Origin: Lasiosphaeria ovina
Lineage: Eukaryota; Ascomycota; Sordariomycetes; Sordariales; Lasiosphaeriaceae
Direction of reading: 5' to 3'
NCBI GenBank assembly: GCA_033439765.1
Contig: JAULSN010000001.1
Span: forward strand, 434,001-498,000
Length of the DNA stretch: 64,000 nucleotides
Position 1 is the stretch's first letter, and each line of letters opens with the position of its first letter. The notes beneath the pieces were generated by a model. It did not search any database, had not been told where the DNA came from, and saw only the letters and a program-made list of their open reading frames with translations. The position numbers and the translations under genes are program-made. Shown here piece by piece: positions 56,020 through 64,000 of the stretch.

Positions 56020-57273
56020 ATGGCGCCTGAGCCGCACCTGCAAATATTCGGGCAGCCACCCACCCTCCCGGTCGCGGATGTCGCATCGCCGGCCTTCCCG
56101 CAATTTCCGTCGCTTCCGCCCGAGCTGCGCCTCAAGATCTGGCGGTGCGCTCTGCAGCGCCAGCGCATCATCCGCGTGATGCTCAGGGAGTGGAAGGAAT
56201 ACCTCGACACGGACGCGCCCACCGCAGCCGAGGACGCGCCGTTCGTGGCCCTCGTCGCCGGACACCAGACGGTCAGCAAGCTGATGCGCGTCAGCTGCGA
56301 GGCGAGGGCCGAGGCGCTGGCCCACTACCGCGTCCGCATTCCCTGCGAGCTCGTCCTCCCGGGCACCGACAGCACGCCGTGCCAACCTCGCCGACTGTCT
56401 GCCCTGTACTTCAACCCCGAGCACGACTTTCTCATGATTTCGTCGCAGTGGGCGGTCAAGAACACTCTGATCGAGTTTCTCGTCCGCCTCAAGACTAGCT
56501 ACGACCCGCGCCGCGTCGGCCTCTTGAACCTCGCCGTCGACGTCAACAGCCTCAACGCCAACGACCTCTACCAGGTCCGCCCCCCGGACCTCGAGCCCAA
56601 CGCACGAGAAGCGTTCCGGGACACCCTCGCACAGCTCGACGAGGTGTTTTTCGTATCTGAAATCCGCGCCGGCCGCATCATCGACGGCTGGCAGAGCGGC
56701 TTCACGGGCGAGCGCCACTTCAACCGCTCGCTGCCCATCATGGCGGCAACGGCGGCGTTTGAGCGCCTGCGCCGCGACCCGCGCGAGGTTTCGGACGACC
56801 TCAGGACGAAGATGTACGTGCGCCTGTTCATCGGCCTCGACGCCGTGCGCCTGTGGCGCGAGCTGCTGGCGCGCTGGGCCATCTCGGCGCCGCAGATCGA
56901 GTACCGCTGCCTGATGGCCTTGGACCCGACGCTCGGCAGCGACGGCGACGTCACGAGCCGCGCCAGGGCCGAGAGGTTTCTCGAGAAGGAAGACGACGTG
57001 TGGCGGAGGCCGATGAGCGAGTGGAGGTATCCGCCCAAAATCTCGGAGGGATCGCCGTTTGGCGATCTCCTGAAGGAGCGGCTGCACGACCCGCCGCCCG
57101 CCGACAGGGTGCCGCCCGAGGACCTCGACAGAGCGGTGCGGCCTGCGTTTGGCTTCTGGCTGTTCCCGATCAGTATGATGAAGGCCGTCGCGGAAGCGAC
57201 TGCCCCCGTGAACACGAAGCTCGATCTGTCACAGCACTGGCCTGAGCTGGCGCTTATGGATCTACCTTTTTGA
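56020..57273 (+). CDS. 2EXR domain protein
   Basis: A single-exon gene of 417 residues. The segment FPQFPSLPPELRLKIWRCAL (residues about 26-45) is the hallmark of the fungal 2EXR family, which is expanded in Sordariomycetes and has no assigned biochemical role. VSKLMRVSCEARAEALAHYR and LYFNPEHDFLMIS are also typical of the family. The protein has no signal peptide or membrane span and is probably intracellular. Its stop codon lies 112 bases from that of the convergent secreted-protein gene. The high GC content of third codon positions matches the neighbouring genes. Confidence 0.85.
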   Translation: MAPEPHLQIFGQPPTLPVADVASPAFPQFPSLPPELRLKIWRCALQRQRIIRVMLREWKEYLDTDAPTAAEDAPFVALVAGHQTVSKLMRVSCEARAEALAHYRVRIPCELVLPGTDSTPCQPRRLSALYFNPEHDFLMISSQWAVKNTLIEFLVRLKTSYDPRRVGLLNLAVDVNSLNANDLYQVRPPDLEPNAREAFRDTLAQLDEVFFVSEIRAGRIIDGWQSGFTGERHFNRSLPIMAATAAFERLRRDPREVSDDLRTKMYVRLFIGLDAVRLWRELLARWAISAPQIEYRCLMALDPTLGSDGDVTSRARAERFLEKEDDVWRRPMSEWRYPPKISEGSPFGDLLKERLHDPPPADRVPPEDLDRAVRPAFGFWLFPISMMKAVAEATAPVNTKLDLSQHWPELALMDLPF

Positions 57274-57385
57274 AGAGATTGCTGCAGCTTGTAAGGAATA
57301 TTACTATTCAAGGCATCATGGCTGTGCTTGAGGCTGAAATATGGGCCCGAAGATAAATACAGTTTTTCGTGCCCAGAGCAAACAG

Positions 57386-58210
57386 TCAGTAGCGGTCCAT
57401 GATTAGCTGCGTCTTCAGCGAATCCTGCGCCAAGAACCAGCCCTGGCCCTGCAGGTAGGCGATAAGGCTGTCGTGCTTGGCCGAAGCCGTGGCGCGGCTG
57501 CCCGTCTTGAACGAGGCCTCGACAACGTACTCTATCCCCGTGCCGGCAGCGTCGCGGATGGGCCAGACCTCGATATACAGCTCAAGACCGCTCCAGGACC
57601 CGACGGAGCGCTTGGCGAGCACGGGGCCGAAGATGCGCGCCACGGCGAGCGCCCCAGTGCCCCAGTTGTTGAACAGCCAGTCGTCGAACTTGTCGGGCGC
57701 CTCGTCGATCAACATGTCGCGCGAATTGCTGGTCCCGGGCAGGTCCATGCCGCTGTAGCCGGAGCCGGAGCCCGTCTTCTGGCGGCTGATGGACAGCGTC
57801 TGCTTGGTGTACCCCCACTCAACCTGGGCGTCGTAGCCCGTGTCGCCGGCATCGAAGCCCTCGGCGTTGGCCGTCGCGAGGGCGGCGTCGATGTCGCCGC
57901 CCGTGATGTTGTAGCGCTTCTTGTACGTCAGCTCAAAGTCGCTGGCGCCCTCCATCTTGCGGATGCGCGGGCTCCAGCCGGCGTTGTAGATCTCCTTGGA
58001 GCTCTTGTCGAGGAACTGCACGTTCATCTTGGTGACCGACGTCGGCATGCCAAACGCCGTCCGCACGGCGCTCGTGAGCTTGTTGTCAGACCCGAGGACC
58101 GCTGTCGGGTTCAGCAGCAGCTTGACCTCGTAGTCGGGGACCATGTTGGGGTTCGCCTGCACCGAGGCGGCCACGGCCACGAGGGCGGCGAAACGGAGGG
58201 AGAAGAGCAT
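57386..58210 (-). CDS. Secreted protein, possible CYTH-like fold
   Basis: An intronless frame of 274 residues with a clear signal peptide (MLFSLRFAALVAVAASVQA). The mature start, VPDYEVKLLLNP, then VQFLDKSSKEIYNAGWSPRI, RKMEGASDFELTYKKRYNI, has the pattern of alternating charged strands found in CYTH or triphosphate-tunnel proteins: an E-x-K start, a D-T/K step, an R-x-R step and a lysine-rich strand. This resemblance is remote and inferred. Such enzymes hydrolyse tripolyphosphate or nucleoside triphosphates, usually inside cells, so a secreted version would be unusual. The C-terminus has no GPI signal. No role can be assigned with confidence. Confidence 0.75.
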   Translation of the reverse strand: MLFSLRFAALVAVAASVQANPNMVPDYEVKLLLNPTAVLGSDNKLTSAVRTAFGMPTSVTKMNVQFLDKSSKEIYNAGWSPRIRKMEGASDFELTYKKRYNITGGDIDAALATANAEGFDAGDTGYDAQVEWGYTKQTLSISRQKTGSGSGYSGMDLPGTSNSRDMLIDEAPDKFDDWLFNNWGTGALAVARIFGPVLAKRSVGSWSGLELYIEVWPIRDAAGTGIEYVVEASFKTGSRATASAKHDSLIAYLQGQGWFLAQDSLKTQLIMDRY

Positions 58211-59073
58211 GATGTGGAATCCGGGCCGATGCCGAGCAACGGGATGGTTTCGAGCGAAAAATGACCCAACAGGCTATACAACCGACAGAACTGGGTGATC
58301 TGTTTGAGATGAAGCCGGAACCTCATCGTCAGATGCCTCCGGGTCCGGCTGATTATGTAGACACTGGAAGCTCGCATTCAATCGAAATCGGCTTTTGAAG
58401 ACGGATGCTGTTCACACTGATTGAGACTATGCTCGGGGTGCTGCGCCAGGCACGTGGGATATCGTATGGAGTTTAGACGGCTAGCTGGCGCACGTGTCGG
58501 AGACCGGCGTCTTACTGGCTCTCGACGCAGCTGTGTTGTGCGTGGCGCTCCATAGTCGTGGTGGTGTGAGGGAATAGCTCGCCATCTCGGTCATTGGAAC
58601 GGGCAACGCGCGCGAGCAGCAGCCAGAGTCAGAGAGAGGCAGCAGAAGAGGGTTTGCCACTCGAGAAATGGCCACTGGTCGAGAATTGAAAATGACGGAG
58701 CCAGACCCAGAGACAGGCTTCAGCCGGTTCGCGCAATTTACCCGGGTGGCAACAGACACAATTCCTATTCCGGGTTCTGTTGGCTGCATCAGTACGCCCT
58801 TGAGGCTGGCTCCGCAGTCCGCTGCGTAGGTGCCGCTGGCTGGGACGGCAATCGTTGCATCTCGCCAGCCGATTGGGCGACCGCCGGTCGTCGATATAAG
58901 TTAATCTACCCGGCCGCTACAGCCGCATTGGCATGCTATTTATGGATCAAGGCATCTCGGCCGGAACTGGAGCGCATGACGGACTGCAGAACGACTGGTG
59001 ATAAAAGGGCCATCCTGCAGCGGTGTCTTTTTCTTTTTATTTTCTATTATTTGTACCAACTCACACTGCCATC
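58211..59073. other. Divergent intergenic region
   Basis: About 860 bases between the secreted-protein gene and the Ser/Thr-rich gene, which run away from each other. It should hold both promoters. No specific site is claimed. Confidence 0.5.
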
Positions 59074-59715
59074 ATGAAGTTTAGCCACTCGATCAACGGG
59101 CTCCTGCTCGCAGCCATTCTCTCGCTTGCCCCAGCATGTCTTGCCGAAGACGCCTCGGCATGTCTAGCAGAAGATGTGTCGGTCCCAACAGTGTCCGAAG
59201 CCTCGACAGTGTTTGAAGCTTCCACATTGCTTGAAGCCTCCACATTGTCGGAAGCCTCCACGTTGTCTGAAGCCTCCACAGTGTCTGAAGCCTCCACAGT
59301 GTCTGAAGCCACGCCAGTCTCTGAAGCTACACCAACGCAGGAGACCAGCACCATCGCCACCAGCGTCAGATACACCAACACCACCACTGTCAGCTACTCC
59401 AACACGACCACCACCACGGTCCTCTACGCCAATACCAGCACCACGAGCACTACCAGCACCGCCAGCACACAGTCCACCAAGCCGCCCGGCCAGTTCGGCA
59501 CAATCATTCGCGAGTCTGGGTTCGTCCGCCTCAGCTGGCGGCGCTGTCCCACCTGCTCGCCCACGAGCTGTGGGGCCGACAAGGGCAGCGCAAACAGCCT
59601 ACCTACCTCGAGTAGCTCGACAGCCAAGAGTGTGTTGACGTCAGCCGAGTTGTCTGTGCCGACAGCGGCGACGCCAATGGCAGAAGCGGCCGACACCTGG
59701 ACGCTGTGTCGATGA
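59074..59715 (+). CDS. Small secreted Ser/Thr-rich repeat protein
   Basis: A 213-residue frame. The ATG at 59074 gives a good signal peptide (MKFSHSINGLLLAAILSLAP); an in-frame ATG at 59023 adds 17 hydrophobic residues and is less likely. Residues about 40-87 are hexapeptide repeats of the S-E-A-S-T-V type, followed by a Thr/Ser-rich stretch with several N-x-T sites (NTTT, NTST). The repeat and stalk suggest heavy O- and N-glycosylation and a cell-wall location. The end of the frame (WTLCR) is not a GPI signal; an unseen intron could lead to another C-terminus. No domain is recognised. Confidence 0.65.
   Translation: MKFSHSINGLLLAAILSLAPACLAEDASACLAEDVSVPTVSEASTVFEASTLLEASTLSEASTLSEASTVSEASTVSEATPVSEATPTQETSTIATSVRYTNTTTVSYSNTTTTTVLYANTSTTSTTSTASTQSTKPPGQFGTIIRESGFVRLSWRRCPTCSPTSCGADKGSANSLPTSSSSTAKSVLTSAELSVPTAATPMAEAADTWTLCR
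59191..59334 (+). repeat. Eight 18-base tandem repeats in the Ser/Thr-rich gene
   Basis: Units of the form TCTGAAGCCTCCACAGTG occur eight times without interruption, with the last two drifting toward Thr-Pro. The period is a multiple of three, so copy changes keep the frame. Length variation between strains is likely. Confidence 0.85.
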
Positions 59716-59960
59716 TTATTGCGCACTCATCGTGCTATCAAGCTCGGCAACGATTGCTTCGCAGGGCAGGGAGTTCATGGGCACCATGTCACTCGGGTCT
59801 TGGCGTAGTCAGTCAGCAGTCAAGAGGGTCTAGATCGCCGGCACTGGGGCCGTGGTGTATATTTTCCCGTCTAAAAATCCTTTTCCTTACATCGAGTACA
59901 ATGCAAAACGATAATATGTACATCTGAATGATATGTGTTGCGGCGAGTTCCTTTGCCGTC

Positions 59961-61286
59961 TTACAATGCTGTGCCGAGAAGCGCGCAAAAGAGCGTCGTT
60001 GCGACGAGCGCCAGCGCCGGTGCCGCACCACCCGCCCCCCGAGGCGCAGCATTCACGGGCACGAGGGTCGGTTTCGACGTGCCGAGTGTGTTGTTGCGGC
60101 TGCCCGCGACGGTCACGACCGCAAAGGTGGTCGAGGCCGGGAGGAGGTCCACTGTCGTCGAGGTCGTTGTGTACTCGACGGGGCTTGGGTTGGCAGCAGC
60201 CTGGAGAGAGGCGGCCTGGGAAGTGGTCTGGTTAGCGGGGGCTTGGCTCGTGGGGGTATAGCTTGTGGGGGCCTGGCTCGTGGTGGGGGCAACCGGTGCC
60301 GCCGTGGAGAGCTGAGAGGTGGTGGAGCTCACGGTATCCGCCTGGGCAGCGCTGGGCACGGTTGTGCTTGGGGCAGGAGGCTTGGTGCTGGAGACCTCCT
60401 TGAAGATTGCGGGCGTCGGGGTTGTTGAGGTGCTGGAACTGGTGGAAGTCGTGCCTGGGGCGCTCTTCTCGGACTCGCTCGCAGGGGCAGCGGGAACCGG
60501 CGCCTGCGGGACCGGGGGGGCAGCCTGGGCCTGGACGGGGGCGGCCTGGACCGGGGCCGGGGGAGCCTGAGTTGGAGCGGACTGCGCCGGGGGAGAGACA
60601 TCGCCCTCCTTGGCATGGGAGCCCACAACCTGGCCCGTGCCTGCCACCACAGTCTTGCCAGTCACGTACTGGATGTTGTAGACTGGCGCCGAGGTCAGCG
60701 TGTTGGTCAGCCCCAGCGTGTGGGGGCAGCTGGGCTGGTTGCTGGTCGCCAGGTCGAGCGAACACGTCTCGTCGAAGCCCAGCGTGCAGATGGCGTCGCA
60801 GATGTTGTACAGGACGTAGTTCTTGGCAACCCAGCTGTTTGGCTGCGAGAGGCAGCTCGCGACGAAGTTCATGCTGTTGGCGGCGCTGAGCGGCAGCTTG
60901 GAGCCCGGGGTGTAGATGAGGTCGGCGCACTCGGACGCGTCCACCTCCTGGTAGTCCATGGCGACGGTCCCACCCGCGATGGGGTCGGCCGTGGCGGAGC
61001 TGCCCGTCTGCAAGTAGTTCCAGGCATCGTAGCTGATGTCGTAGGCGCCGCCCGACTGGTCGATGCGCAGCAGGTGGACCGAACGGCTGCCGTACGTCAA
61101 CTTGACGCAGATGTTGTTGCAGTCGACAGAGCCGGGCCAGTAGGCCACGCGATCCGTGTTGATCTTGCAGCCGAGCACGCCGACCGAGGACGAGTAGCTA
61201 TCGTGCGGGGTGACCCAGGCACCGGTGGCCGCGGCGGCAGTCGCGAAAGCGAGGATGGGGAAAACGAGGGCGCTTGAGGCGTGCAT
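59961..61286 (-). CDS. GPI-anchored Cys-rich surface protein with Pro/Ser/Thr stalk
   Basis: An intronless protein of 441 residues starting at 61286. The signal peptide is MHASSALVFPILAFATAAAA. The first 200 mature residues are Cys-rich: GCKINTDRVAYWPGSVDCNN, then CVKLTYGSRSVHLLRIDQSG and YDISYDAWNYL. This pattern resembles the double-psi beta-barrel proteins of fungal walls, an assignment of moderate strength. A Pro/Ala/Gln region is followed by a Ser/Thr-rich stalk, N-x-T/S sites and a hydrophobic tail (GGAAPALALVATTLFCALLG) suited to GPI attachment. The frame stays open upstream to 61730, but that part lacks a signal peptide. Adhesion or wall assembly is plausible; no enzyme site is seen. 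Confidence 0.8.
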   Translation of the reverse strand: MHASSALVFPILAFATAAAATGAWVTPHDSYSSSVGVLGCKINTDRVAYWPGSVDCNNICVKLTYGSRSVHLLRIDQSGGAYDISYDAWNYLQTGSSATADPIAGGTVAMDYQEVDASECADLIYTPGSKLPLSAANSMNFVASCLSQPNSWVAKNYVLYNICDAICTLGFDETCSLDLATSNQPSCPHTLGLTNTLTSAPVYNIQYVTGKTVVAGTGQVVGSHAKEGDVSPPAQSAPTQAPPAPVQAAPVQAQAAPPVPQAPVPAAPASESEKSAPGTTSTSSSTSTTPTPAIFKEVSSTKPPAPSTTVPSAAQADTVSSTTSQLSTAAPVAPTTSQAPTSYTPTSQAPANQTTSQAASLQAAANPSPVEYTTTSTTVDLLPASTTFAVVTVAGSRNNTLGTSKPTLVPVNAAPRGAGGAAPALALVATTLFCALLGTAL

Positions 61287-63289
61287 CTTTGCATGTCTGT
61301 CGGCCAGTCGGGGGAACGAAACGAATTGGACGGCTGGCCCTGAGAGGTCTGAGATGTGAAAGACTGTCTTGAAGGGAACAAATGAGGGAACCAGAACTAG
61401 CTGTCCAAGGAACGGGATCGGCCGCTGGATGGGCTCAATGCTGAATGAATGTGCGTCTGTCTGAGAGACTGCTGAAATGAGGGACAATGTCCAAAAGAGT
61501 GGCCTGACACAGTCACGGCAGAGAGAGATGCGATTCCGGGGAAAAGAATGAATATACACGCCGGGCCGGCTGTGTAAGGAACGTGGGTGCGGACAGAAAA
61601 ACCTCGGGTGGTGTTGGTGCGGCCCAGCAGCCTTAAATCTGATTTTTTTTTCCCCCTGTTCTTTTTCGGGCTGACTTCCCAGAGGCGAGGGTGGCGGGGA
61701 GGTCGCACTGTTCGGGGCACGGGTGGCCAAGCGCGGTCAGGCCCGCTTTCCAGGGACGGTTGGCCGCTGATTTGTGGGAGCGCCGTTGGTACCTGCAGCG
61801 AACAGGGGCAGGTGAGGGGAACCCGCCGACGTGGACCGTGTGCATACGGTGTGCGTCCACGCCGTCGCTCCCCAAGGAGCGCCAACAAGGCGCCAACTCC
61901 ACTTGCCCCTGTCCACGTACCTACGCGGACCGAATCCCAGTCAGCCGCTGTCGTGTCGTTGCGATCCTGTGGGCGCGTCACGGGGCAAGCGCGGTGTTCA
62001 CTCGCAGGCCGCAACCGGCCCCAATCGGAGCCGCAAAAGCGAGCCGGGAGGCCATGGCGCGCGTTACGGGTCGAGACTGTGTCTTGCCGGCAGCGAAGTT
62101 TCGTCGGATGGGGTGGGCCGAGGTGCTGTCAATCGGCGCTTCTCCTTCTGGCGGTTTGTTCCGCGGCACAGCTCAGTCAGCTCCTGCAGAGCTGAGGTGA
62201 AGGTGAGAGGCACAAGCCACAGCAGTTGGGACTTGGGGCCAAGACGACGGGATCGTCTGTGATGCGCGCCATGTATGTGAGACTGTTGGGGTTCCTATTT
62301 TTGGAGCGAGCTTAATCGGACGCCAAGGGTTCGTCTGCCGTTTTCCTGCTCCGATCCCCGGGTTTCGGCCCGAACAACGGCGCTGTCGCCTACGACTCGC
62401 AGGAGCGCCAACAGCCGATCCAGGATGACAAACTGCATGCTGAATTGACAACCATTCGTTCGGCGCGGCATTCATTGGGCCGATTCCTAGTGCACCACTG
62501 CTCTCACTGCTCTGCGTGTCTACAATTGCGCATGGCTAGCTGCCGTCCACACCTCATCAATGCGACGGACGGCGGCGTCAGGCATCGCTTTTACAGGCTG
62601 GTGGGAGATTGATGACAAGATGGTAGTCGGCGATCGAGGAGCGCAGTGTTTGTCTTCGGTTTGCTCTCGGTCCGACAACTTGAGGTTGAAGAGTTCGGTT
62701 GACGCGAAAGGAAAAGAGAGGGAAATTGAAAGCGAAGGGGGGGGGGTTTATACTCTTTTGGGTCCTTCCGTTTCGGGCGTTGGCGAACATTGGAAGTCAC
62801 GATCCGATGGCCGTCTCCAACAGAGGCCGCAGTCGCGCGAGGCGAGCGCACCCAAACATGCCCTGCGCGTGGCCGAATAACCGTTGTGCCGATCCATCGT
62901 GCGCACGCCATCTTGGCTGTAGAGACTTTATCCCGAATAATTAGGTTGTTTGACATGGAAGTTGAACCGGCTATGCACACCCAAACTCGTCCACCCTCCA
63001 GCGCGTTGCAGTCAAGTCAAATGGAAGCTAGCCATGTTTGTTGGGCGACATGGAAATTCATGCATGCAGCACCAGTGTATCCTGGGAAGGTCAAGCGAAG
63101 CGTGGTGGGTGAATGCATTTGATTGCACGCCGCTGGTCAAGGGAGCCCAACGGCCAAAATATCAAGAGCTAGTAGATGCAGATGCAAGATTCAATGTGAC
63201 GATAATTGGTTCGAGGCGCGCGCGCCTGACGAGTAGACAGGGCAAATTAGCTTCGGTGCGGACGCCTAAATTACACAGGATACTTGCCT
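61287..63289. other. 2-kb intergenic region
   Basis: No gene supported. Long GC-rich frames on both strands near 61.6-62.2 kb have no domains. A run of 10 G lies at 62737-62746. Part of it should be the promoter and leader of the GPI surface-protein gene, whose 5' side faces this region. Confidence 0.45.
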
Positions 63290-64000
63290 TCAAATCCCCA
63301 GCATCCGCCTCAGCTTCAACACCTCGTGCTTCGTCACGAACACACCAAGCCCGGCCCTTCCCTCGCTGGCGGACCCGTCCAGCATGTCGACGAGATCGCG
63401 CACCTTGGCACACTCCCAGCCGCCCTCGCCGTTGGTCCAGAACACGCGCTTGATGCCCGCGCAGTGCATGTACGAGACGCAGCGGTAGCATGGGCGAGAG
63501 TCGACAGCAGAAGGGCATGGCGGGAGGCGGTTTCTCGGCGAACCAGACAATGGCGCACGCGCCGTTAAGAAGCCCAGCTCGTCGTGCAGCGAGCCAGCTG
63601 TTGATGTTGAAGCGACAGAGTGAGCCGGCGGCGGGCAGGAATCGGCCGACGGCGATGCGTCGGGCGGGGATGAGGATGGGTCCGGTGTCTGTGGCTTGGT
63701 GTGGGCGAGGCGGGCAACGTAGATGTCGGCGCCGACGAGCTTGGGGTGCTTCATGCGGTCGAGGACTGTGTGCGACGCGCGCTTTGCATGGCCAGTAGGC
63801 ACGAGGATGTGCTTGCGTGGCCGGAGCGCGTCCTGCGGCTGCTTGATGTTGGCCGACATGTCTACGTTATAATCCCGAGGGGTGACTTGAGCTGCGGAAA
63901 TCGTGGCATTTGTTGTTCTCGTGGGGGCAATGGATGTTGTCTTTGGGCCTGAAGATGGCAACTTTGACAAGAATGCATTCGTAGACTCCGGGGACGTGTT
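63290..64000 (-). CDS. Cytidine-deaminase-like protein, 3' part
   Basis: The frame is open from the window edge to the stop at 63290, so the 5' end lies beyond 64000. About 236 residues are visible. The key segment is SRPCYRCVSYMHCAGIKRVFWTN, where PCxxC supplies the two zinc cysteines of the deaminase fold. SLHDELGFL, about 35 residues earlier, could supply the His and Glu of the H-x-E motif. VTKHEVLKLRR ends the protein. GADIYVARL earlier is a beta strand typical of the fold. The family includes cytidine, dCMP and tRNA-adenosine deaminases; I recognise it only as a fungal member of unknown substrate. A low-complexity Pro/Ser insert separates the strand from the H-x-E motif. Confidence 0.7.
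   Translation of the reverse strand, partial: NTSPESTNAFLSKLPSSGPKTTSIAPTRTTNATISAAQVTPRDYNVDMSANIKQPQDALRPRKHILVPTGHAKRASHTVLDRMKHPKLVGADIYVARLAHTKPQTPDPSSSPPDASPSADSCPPPAHSVASTSTAGSLHDELGFLTARAPLSGSPRNRLPPCPSAVDSRPCYRCVSYMHCAGIKRVFWTNGEGGWECAKVRDLVDMLDGSASEGRAGLGVFVTKHEVLKLRRMLGI

Noticed and set aside
55984..57087. A 367-codon minus-strand frame opposite the 2EXR gene
   Set aside because: The plus strand carries the 2EXR hallmark; the antisense frame is Arg/Ala/Val/Asp-rich, as expected from GC-rich codon shadows.
61587..62262. Several plus-strand frames of 140-200 codons
   Set aside because: They occupy all three frames at once, are Arg/Gly/Ser-rich and carry no recognisable domain. GC-rich chance frames explain them.

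Overview
This window is nuclear DNA from a filamentous ascomycete, most likely a Sordariomycete; a Chaetomiaceae-like genome is a guess. The signs are GC-rich coding sequence, short GT-AG introns of about 45-100 bases with GCTAAC/GCTGAC-like branch sites, a tRNA with a short intron next to its anticodon, and fungus-specific families: a Zn2Cys6 regulator, cell-wall alpha-1,3-glucan synthase, GPI-anchored surface proteins, a GH106-type secreted enzyme and a 2EXR protein. No operon, CRISPR array, recognisable transposase or viral gene was seen. All exon boundaries were read by eye from splice signals and frame continuity.

Layout. 1-6.5 kb: a large regulatory protein joining two cyclic-nucleotide-binding domains, an F-box and leucine-rich repeats; an intron-containing tRNA-Arg(UCU); and a small NUDT15-like Nudix hydrolase. 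7.8-11.0 kb: a Zn2Cys6 transcription factor with a long glutamine tract. 11-16 kb: gene-poor. 16.1-19.5 kb: a secreted GH106-like glycosidase on the minus strand. 19.5-22.6 kb: gene-poor, with a tRNA-like element. 22.6-34.1 kb: a GPI-anchored alpha-amylase and a 2375-residue alpha-1,3-glucan synthase, transcribed away from each other. This pairing is known from Aspergillus cell-wall glucan loci and is the clearest functional unit here. 35.1-36.1 kb: an esterase with a probable GC-AG intron.

36.5-47.7 kb is a run of poorly recognised genes: an intron-rich divergent protein kinase, a small hypothetical protein, and two AT-richer minus-strand genes. The larger of these, 774 residues over five exons, carries HEIGH followed by a GESGEHLE segment, which reads like a gluzincin zinc site in a protein that otherwise resembles nothing I know. 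This is the best candidate for an undescribed function.

50.3-52.8 kb: an HMT1-type vacuolar ABC transporter. 56-61.3 kb: a 2EXR protein, a secreted protein with a possible CYTH-like fold, a Ser/Thr-rich secreted protein with eight 18-base repeats, and a GPI-anchored Cys-rich surface protein. 63.3-64 kb: the 3' part of a cytidine-deaminase-like gene that runs off the window.

The cell-wall genes plausibly act together: the synthase polymerises alpha-1,3-glucan at the plasma membrane, and the GPI amylase trims or transfers its alpha-1,4 primer or spacer. Nothing in the sequence links the other genes into one pathway.
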